From contig JAKZAN010000001.1 in assembly GCA_023053545.1 (NCBI GenBank), positions 3,182,565 through 3,246,564 of the forward strand: 64,000 nucleotides of DNA. The letters are read 5' to 3'. Positions 56,101-64,000 of the stretch are shown piece after piece (position 1 is the stretch's first letter; each line of letters begins with the position of its first letter). Origin of the DNA: Lepidurus packardi (Eukaryota; Arthropoda; Branchiopoda; Notostraca; Triopsidae). The notes under the pieces were generated by a model, which did no database searches, was not told the origin of the DNA, and was given only the letters and a program-made list of their open reading frames with translations. Both the position numbers and the translations under genes were made by a program.

Positions 56101-59100
56101 TTTGGGAGAAGACAAGATTTTGTGTGTGCTTGTTGTCGATGATGGCGTAGCAGTTACAGGAAGACCCGGGCTAGTAGCCTGGGTATTGATTGCCAATAGG
56201 AGGCAATGCACATCAGCCCCGGACGATTCTGGCAGCCTGTATTAGGACAGGGTACGAGGTCAAAAATGCCCTTCTCTCCATTCGAAGAAAATAACTTTGG
56301 AGAGCTTATACAGTCTGGACGTAGGCGCGGAAAGTAAAGCCTCATTATTTTTAGGCACTCGCTGACTCGCATTGACGTTCTTTTATGTACTTTTTGTGTG
56401 CTCTGGCCAATACTTCCGGTTTCGCGGTCACCAGTCAGCCACTGCCATGATCCCGTTTTTGGCTAGCAGTGCCTTTCGCCTCAGTAACGAAGGCATTGTC
56501 TCCGCACAAGAAATTCTTGCTTTGCTACTACACACTCCAGAAAAGCAAGTTCACCTATTTTCCGAGGGGATGGACTTGGGGGGGGGGGGGGCTTTCTTGG
56601 TTAAGGGCTTTTTGGTAAGAACGTTGGAATGACACGAGACACGAATCCCGCAATCTGCTCTTCAACGTAACGGATTACAGTAGGAAAGTAAAAATGACGC
56701 ATCCTTCAATTTACCGCTATTTTGCTTGAGCTAAAAAAGCACACGTTTCTTTCCCAATGCTGAAGATTCAGCGAGTACAGAAGACGTTAAAACCCTCGTC
56801 TCTTTTGCAATACTCGGGTTCAGATCCAGTAATATATTTAAATTCTTATCGTTTTTATTTTTAGTCAGTCGCGTCCGTAACTTTTAGAGTGTTCTTTTCG
56901 TCAGCACCGTTTGACGTAAGGTAACATTCATCATTTGCAAAGCAACCTTGTTTTTAGCTTCATTATAGAAAAGCTTGACTGAAAGCTTTTTTTTTCGTGT
57001 TTTTAGTAGCATTATTTCAAATTAGGAACGGGTACTTTTAAGTTATCTAAATGACACTACAAATGCACTACAAGGTATAAGAGGGGGGGGGGGGGGGCAA
57101 GCCGTAGCGCTTACTTTTAAGAATGCATAGGTTTGATTTAAGTCTGATTCCCTGAACTTCTGACGTCGAAGCTTTTGGGAGGTTTCACCACAACCTTGGC
57201 GACCTTTGTGAAGAAAGAAAAGGGGGGGAGAGGTTTCCATAGAGACACGGCAAAAGGCATATACCGAGAGTGAGAGAGGGTACCAGGAGTTCGTGCTTTC
57301 GGGGAGCGAGAGACAGGCTAGCATAGAGGACTAGAAGGCGTCTAGGACATCGATGTCGCTCGATATGCTTCACCCGTTTGCCCGTTACCCATGTCCTGGC
57401 CCCTCGCTTGCTTGGCGAAGTTTGAACGTAACATCGTAGAGGATTACAGTCTCTGCTGAGGGTTATTTTTCCGGTTTGGAGTAACAGCTTTCTCTATTTT
57501 GAGTAAGCAAAAAACATGGACTCGGGGACCATTATCGATTCCTCGGGAGAAAAATATTTACAGGGAGCACCAAAAAGGAAAAGACCGGGTTTTTATTGCG
57601 GCCTGTGAATAGGGGATCACGCTAGTGGCTGACAAAGCGAAATCGATATTCTTTATAAGTGTTAAGAGAGACGGAGAGAGAAACAGAGGGAGAGGGATAA
57701 GGGACAGCCAAAGCAGAGCTGTAGGTCGAAAAGGGGCGTCGTGCGGTGAGTGACGCAGTGCTATACAACACTGAACACGCCTACAGATCCGTTTGCGTAA
57801 AGTAGCCGGGAGAGTTTTTGGGAACTTTTTTATGGGGCGGGTTCAAGGCAAGATTTCAGAGGAAAGATTGGTATGAAAGCTCAAGCGTCTTTGTTAAAAG
57901 CCTTGTCTAATCTAGCTAATTAACTAATGACATCTATTTTTGTCTTGTCTATTTTCAGACGCAGCGGCCAGAGCAGAGTGTGATGCAAGCCTTGGAGAGC
58001 CTCAGCGACGGACAGGTAAAAGAAAAATCTGTCTATTATGGTTATCCAGATTCTTGGCATCGTGCTTGACCCAATTATTGCAAGACAACTGCAACTGCGG
58101 CCATCGTGTGACATTTAAACCATCCTCTAGCATCTGTGTTTCATTGTTTGCTGCCTTTTTGTCCTTAATCTGAGGGTGAAGCCAAGATTTGAAGGGGGGG
58201 GGGAGACTTCGGATTACATTGATTCAGCGCCTGCTTTCCATCCTCCAGAAACAAGAATATAAAAGCGGCTGTTTATTCGGACTGAATCCGTTTCACAATG
58301 TATGAGAATGGAAGAATAAGTGCCGAAACTGCAACTGCTAACCCAACCGACAGTCATCGTTTCTCTTTGACTACGTATACGGGATAACTCTAAAGCCCTG
58401 GCCGGGCTCTTATTCGACTTGGCTCTCCCCCGTTTTTGGAAAACGTGCGCAGGATTTCACATGCGACAGGTTTCTATAGCCTTGGCTCGATCACTGACCC
58501 TCGTCGTTTGGGTTTGCGTATCTTGCGCTGCAACTCGTAATTCCACAGCGGCCAAGAGTCTGTGTCTCGCTTCTCCGAGCTCAAAGAGTTTTACCCAACT
58601 ATACACATCTTCCTTCCTTTTTTTTAAATAAAAAAAATTCTGCAATTTGGCGTTGGATCCACCTTCTAAAAAAGGAAGTTTGCAGTGTCCTGCGGTAACC
58701 TCAGTGATGTTCGAAGAAGTAGCAGAAGAAGCGCAGAAAACGACAAGAACATCCAGACTGAAGGGTCAGGGTCGGTCAATCGCTCAAGTGCAACCAGACA
58801 AACGTTAGGAGTAGGACTCGAGAGAACGACCAGGGGAGCTGCAGGGAAGGAGCCCAAGCCACCACCGCAGCTATATGCTTCAGACCAAGGTTATGTTAAC
58901 CCTCGAACGAAGAGCGAAATGTCCATTTGAATATGGGCGGATTTCCTGCCAAGGACTAAAGGTTTCGCGCACGCCCGACTGCCACCTGAATTCATTTGAA
59001 GGATGTGACTTTAAAATAACGAATTTATTTGACTTTTTTTTTAACGCCCAACTTAGTTTCCAGATCTTGAATAGGCTTATCAAACATAGTCTAGGGTGGT

Positions 59101-62100
59101 TCTTGCTATTGTAAAACATTAGCAAGATCTATTATAGACTAGATTTAGTTTATGACGTAACAATATAATTGCTACTTATATAACATTACGTATATAGCAT
59201 TTTTATATCATAAAGGAATCTAGCTATACATTAAGTTTCAGCTAAACTAAGAATTGATTGCCGAATTCAATACATGTATTCATATTAAGAGAAAAGAGCG
59301 CAAAATTGTGAAAGTGGCGTGGCAATAGCTGTAGTGTGAATTGTGGGCACGGCCTATTGCGTAGCAATAGCTTCTACCGAATGCAAGCATGTCACAGGGA
59401 ACGATATTATCACGTACTGACGGTATGGGAACCCTTTTTAGGACGTAAACGGGGTGTAGCAAACATAAAAACTCTTCTGAATCACAAAATCAAAGGGAAA
59501 CTCTCCCCTTACGATGGGGTCTTTTGGGGGCCGTTTGAACCATTTTGCCTGACTTCTCACAGTCAGAGAGAGACATATGCATGGAAAAGGAAAAGAAAGA
59601 GATTCGCGTGGGAATGTGAAGGGAGCCGCGAATTTTTCCTCACCCTCCCTTGCAACACAACATTCAAAGAACAAAGCAGACAGACGCAAGCGGAGAGCTA
59701 GCTTTTAAAGCTGCTCAGAGAAAAGAAGCCGTTATGGGAAAACGAACAGGAGCAAACGTTTAGTAAATACCGTTACTTGTAGAGTTATCGGCTAGGCTTT
59801 TCCTGTCTATGAGAACCAGGAAGAGGGGGCTACTAGGCAACATGACTAGATAAGTTTTTTCCCTGTAATCCAGCAACGGTTTTGCGTTATTAGTTAAATC
59901 CAAAAAAAGGAAATTATTTTTGTTTACAATAAGAAAATACATCCAGAATTGCTGAACGGCCTAGCGTAACGTGTAGTTTTTGTGTAGAAATAGCGCAGAG
60001 TATGGATTTCTCCTAAATGTTTTCATTTCTTAGTAGGTAAACCTTCCATTCTGTAAAACCACTTGCGTCTTACTTGGTGGAAGTCAGGAGATTTTTTAGG
60101 GTAGCGTTGGATGATTCCAAAAAGCGTAGTTTATCCTTGGCAGCGGTCCCTCACCTGAGGTTGAAAACACCTTCAAGTTTTGGGTCTAACTTGGCCCAAA
60201 ACTTCTTGCCAAGTCTGACCTTGGCTAAGGGTGACTGACAGAAAGGGGGGATTGAAAAGGGAAAAAAAGAAAAGGCTGCAGACAAGCTATATGCAGACAA
60301 AACTTTCCAATTGAAAATCTTCCCTGAAATCGGGTACATGTACCTATACGGTCTACGAAAAGTTTGATGGCTTGGAAGGGTCTAAAAGGCGGCCTCTTTT
60401 AAACCCATGAAACAGGTTAACAGCTGAGCACATATTTTTGGATGCTATACCGATATTGCCCTTCTAGAATCCCTGTATTGTCTAATTTAATACTGGTTCT
60501 TCTCCATTTAGGTCCAATAAGTGTTATTTTAATTCCGTAGTATCTCTATTTTAACTGCCATTTTTATTTTGTCGTATTAGGTGAACGATTTCTTGTCGGG
60601 CAAAGCACCTCTTAACCTTACTATGCGTTTGGGTGATCATATGATGCTCATCCAGCTCCAATTGTCGGCCGTGGCGCCCCATTCCTCGACCCACCGACGT
60701 TCGTCTTCGTCGAGACCCAACCCTGCCTCGACTACCACCCCAGCGACGATCACAGCACCTTTGACGACGTCACCGTCATCAGCCTTAGGAACAGGATTGT
60801 CGGCAATGCTCAATGCGCCAGCAAACAGACATAACAGCATAAACCCGACTGCCGCATCGTCTAGATCTCCTTCGCCTTTGCTTGCGGCCGAATTGAGCAA
60901 ACCTGCCGCCGTCGCCGCGCCCTCTACATCCACTGTTACCACTGCCGCTTCCCAAGCCCATGTTCTACCTCGCACTGTCCCCAGCAAACCTGCCAGGGGA
61001 GTGCCGTCCAACCCCCGTCCTGTGAGTACGTCTTCAATCCAATCGGACACGCCCACTCCGCTTTCTCCCTCCTCTTCTTCCTCTTCCACATCTTCGGTTT
61101 TATCATCTTCATCTTCCACAACTTGTTTTACTGAAGAATGCAAAGGTTGTGAAAACTGTGGGGATGAGAATAAACCCTTGTTAGACACCCGAGCTTTGGC
61201 TGAAGCGTCGCGCAATTTGACTCAGACCTTAAAGCAACTGTCATCTGAAGTGCTGACGTGCAGATCCGGCACCAGTAGTGTAAGTCAGCTTTTCCTGTTT
61301 TAAGCTCTTGAATGATCTTTCATAGAATCAGTGTATAACTATAGTTATATATTACTTTATATATTAGTATAGTATTATATGAATGTAATTATGGTTCATG
61401 TATGTAATTATGGTTCATGGATGTAACGTAAAGTAATATAGTAATTTATTTGGTTTCTTTTATTGTTCTTTTGATCTTCTCAGTAAAAAGAAAAAACTCG
61501 ATAGAATTGTTTAAACTAATTTTGATTTTCTTTTTGTAGAGCGAAAGTCGACGTCGTCGACAAGGTGCCATTATTGAGAGTATGCATCATCATGGGAAAG
61601 GAGTGTACTCGGGTACGTTTTCTGGCACGTTAAATCCGGCCTTGCAAGACAAAAATGGCCGCCCTAAGCGTGACATCAGCACCATAATCCACATCCTTAA
61701 CGATCTCCTTTGTGCCACGCCACAATATCGCCGACATTTACAAAGCGTTTCTACCACGCCTATCCCACCAGCGACGTCTTTCACGGCTACCAATTCCCCG
61801 GCTTCCACAGCGTCCATCCTCAACGATGTATTGGGGAACAAAGCACCGACTGCCACCACGTCACCGTCCTTGCCAACCTCCGTATCTCCCTTGGCCGCCT
61901 CGCCTGCTCCTTCGTTCAAGTCCGTGGGTAAGGCAAACCTCGTTTTGCCACCTTTTAGTTTCCGAGCCCCTCTCCAACCCAGAGGTGAATATATAAACGA
62001 AATTTTTTTTACTAAACAGTAGCCACCAAAAATTAAATGTTGACATTTTTATGGATATTTGTTGTCTTCGTTAGTTAAGAACGAAGCACTTTATTACAAA

Positions 62101-62857
62101 TTTGGAATAAAGCGATTGCTGTCTACAAATAAACGGTTGTTTATTTCAAGAAACAATTGCTTACTGACAGTATCCACGGCAACGACCACTGATTAACAAT
62201 AAACTAGTTTACAGTTAAGTAAACAATAACCATGGTAACAAGCGTGTTCGAAAACCTTTTTCCTCAACCTGGTTTATTTCCGCTTTTAAAACCCGTAAAC
62301 AAAGCCACCTGGTAACCGTGACAGTAAGCCACGTGACCTTATTGTTTTGAACGTTTCATTATCTAAAAGCTTATTTATTACTTAACGCCTGAAAGAAAGC
62401 TTAATATTTCTAGAAACAAGATCTTTTTTTACTCTATTTCGAAGGTTAAGTTGTGTTTAGTTATGGCTATTGTGTATAAAAAAAATTGAGCAGTTTGAAA
62501 TGTTTCTTTAAATCGTTTCTTATTTTTGGTTTAGAAGAAGGGACGCGTATGTCCGAAGAAAACCTGGCAACCCGCGGCAAGTTGGAACAACTGCGAATGG
62601 TCATGGAAGAACGAAGAGCACGCAGACGCGCTCGTCGCGAAGCACGTGTTTCCCCTTATGCGTGGTCCGGCTCAGCTAAAGCTGAACCAGCCGCTGCGGC
62701 GGCGGCAACAGCCGCCATATTGCACCCAGCTGTTTCTCCTACCTTAGGCGACGTTCCTTGCAACGAAGACACGCCCATGGACACGTCAGACGCGCCCGCT
62801 GCTTCCGCTGCCACCGACGTTGCTCGTGAATTAAACGCCGAAGCTGTTGTAGCTTGA
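50152..62857 (+). CDS. MIDN: Midnolin
   Basis: Six coding exons: 50152-50594, 52104-52191, 57959-58015, 60581-61279, 61540-61927 and 62535-62857 (TGA), 665 codons. A low-complexity Ser/Thr/Ala N terminus leads to a ubiquitin-like domain (about residues 99-177; [24 protein letters not shown]-like end [13 protein letters not shown]). [17 protein letters not shown] and [20 protein letters not shown] follow. A Ser/Pro-rich linker precedes [20 protein letters not shown] and [19 protein letters not shown], then the C-terminal basic helix [19 protein letters not shown]. Family knowledge: vertebrate midnolin captures short-lived nuclear transcription factors through its Catch region, binds the proteasome with its C-terminal helix and drives degradation without ubiquitin; the fly homologue is Stuxnet. 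Intron 2 (5.8 kb) holds an 810 bp transposon. The ATG is the first in frame. Confidence 0.96.
53447..54256. mobile_element. 810 bp TIR element, copy 2, 8-bp TSD, in midnolin intron 2
   Basis: Same length, ends and orientation as 43133-43942. CGTAAAAG is repeated at 53439-53446 and 54257-54264. By eye the right inverted repeat differs at one base (CCCCCAGTTACC here, CCCCCGGTTACC in copy 1). Confidence 0.93.
54733..54750 (+). repeat. Poly-G runs in midnolin introns
   Basis: An 18-G run lies here, and further runs of 10-15 G lie at 56578-56591, 57083-57097 and 58194-58203, all on the transcribed-sense strand. Such runs slip readily in sequencing, so lengths are uncertain. Confidence 0.7.
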
Positions 62858-64000
62858 AAAGCTAAGAGAAAAAACAAAGAGAGACAGAAAATTTAAAAGA
62901 AAATAAACCACTACTCCTTTGAATGCAGGGATAGACAGACAAGGAGAAAAGAGAAGAAAAGGTAATTTTCTTAGAGTAGGACGAAAGTGTTTTTTTTGGT
63001 AGTAAAATGGCCAGTGATTTGGCAAGCATTCTGTCGTCTTTCTTATTGTCCGCTTGTTAGGGCCACTCATACGTAAACAGAAAAGATAAACAAACCTTTG
63101 CTATGGTCCGAGGTTGAAACTTATTCAAGTTCGGAAGTGTTAAACAAGACTTGCGTTTTTTGAGTTTTACGTATGGAGAGAGAGAGAAAGAGTTAGCAAG
63201 TTTTTTTTTGACAAGGTAACTTTTTGAGCCAAGTTATTTAGTTGTACATTGCTTTCTACATCCCACCGTTAATTTGTTTAAGAAGAAGGTAAAATGATTT
63301 TATGTTCTGGTCTCCGTTGCTCAACTCAACAGAAAAAAACACAACTTCGTTTTCATTTAACTTATATTAAATTCCCATAGCCTCCTTCCTTTACACGAAT
63401 AATTTTTATAGTTTGTTTTTACTGGACTTTTTTGTTCGAAAATCAAAGTGTTCAAATTTCATAGCAGCTGCCACCTTCACCCGATCGTACGGATTTTTCG
63501 TTAACTTCAACACTTAAAAATACCCTTTGCACTTCATTAAAAGGAAAAAGAAGATAAAAAAGTGAGTTCATTTGTTTAGTTTTTTAGTAGCCAGTCCTCA
63601 GGCGACGTTTGTTAGAAACAAATGTAATGGGCTCTCTTGCGTATATTTGCGAGTTCTGTATACTGTTGAAAAAAAAAAAATTTGGTTGTTAAGAAGGCGG
63701 GAAAAAAATGGGTTTCCATGTTGTTGCGCCTAGTTTATGATGACAGCAAAAACGGGAAACAGAAAGTTTTGGTGTTATAGCAAGATGTATACAGCAACTT
63801 GACAACGTGTTTATGTATGGGATTTATGCATTGTGGAAAAAATCAGTGTATTGTTGGTTAACTGGCAAAGTTTTTTGGAATGATGTTAAGCTTGCTACTA
63901 GAGAGAAAACAAAAGAAAGGAAAAGATTTCTTCGGAGTTTGGCTGCTTGGTTCCAACGTTGTTTAGCGTCCTTGTCACAAGTTGGTTATGTTTGGCTTTG
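62858..64000 (+). other. Presumed midnolin 3' UTR and downstream sequence
   Basis: AT-rich with an AATAAA at about 62901 (GAAAATAAACC) and many T runs. No further gene start was recognised before the window ends. Confidence 0.5.

Noticed and set aside
60637..61215. 192-codon minus-strand frame opposite midnolin exon 4
   Set aside because: Shadow of the Ser/Pro/Thr-rich coding strand. The plus-strand frame has the conserved midnolin segments.
1..64000. CRISPR arrays, operons, bacterial ribosome binding sites
   Set aside because: The tandem repeats lack unique spacers of even length, and the window is eukaryotic with spliced genes.

Overview
The window looks like arthropod nuclear DNA, most likely a water flea (Daphnia) or close relative. 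The evidence is animal genes with many short GT-AG introns (often 50-110 bp), degenerate arrays of the arthropod telomere pentamer TTAGG, and DNA transposons and Ty3/gypsy elements of arthropod type. The species call is inference; no alignment was possible. Exon coordinates are my own splice predictions. For the complete multi-exon genes I checked that exon lengths sum to a whole number of codons.

Layout. 1-1.3 kb: last exons of a glutamate-gated chloride channel. 2.5-12 kb: repeats and transposon remains: a minisatellite, a hAT relic, a gypsy element reduced by an internal deletion (5037-7213), TTAGG-like tracts with a fold-back element, and a second gypsy element on the minus strand with both LTRs, target-site duplication and a tRNA-Ser-type primer site (8563-11933). 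12.1-13.2 kb: complete deoxyhypusine hydroxylase gene on the minus strand. 13.6-15.3 kb: a small unknown gene, a broken Myb/SANT-like domain and a tandem hairpin array.

15.3-30.5 kb is the most unusual part. Two divergent genes of transposon-associated type start about 375 bp apart. Each is cut inside its coding sequence by a DNA transposon whose removal, keeping one target-site copy, restores the reading frame. The minus-strand gene (15294-27826) is split by a 10.1 kb terminal-inverted-repeat element (17072-27196) that carries an intact six-exon DUF4806-type gene. That gene has in turn received a 3.7 kb hAT element and a MITE in two of its introns, both within a few bases of 5' splice sites. 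The plus-strand gene (28201-30451) is split by a 1.5 kb hAT deletion derivative. 31-36.6 kb: a solo LTR and an intact 1,194-codon transposase-like gene ending in two Tudor-like modules.

37.9-47.3 kb is a compact host gene cluster: a small unknown secreted protein (-) head to head with ZNF277 (+), LSM8 (-) head to head with a C2H2 zinc-finger gene (+), then peroxisomal half-transporter ABCD3 (+). 49.5-62.9 kb holds the midnolin gene (+), with a TATA box and two upstream CRE palindromes. Two near-identical 810 bp TIR elements with perfect 8 bp target duplications lie downstream of the zinc-finger gene and in midnolin intron 2.

The host genes are housekeeping or regulatory (translation-factor modification, mRNA decay and splicing, peroxisomal transport, nuclear protein turnover) and form no shared pathway. 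The shared theme of the first 37 kb is layered transposon insertion.
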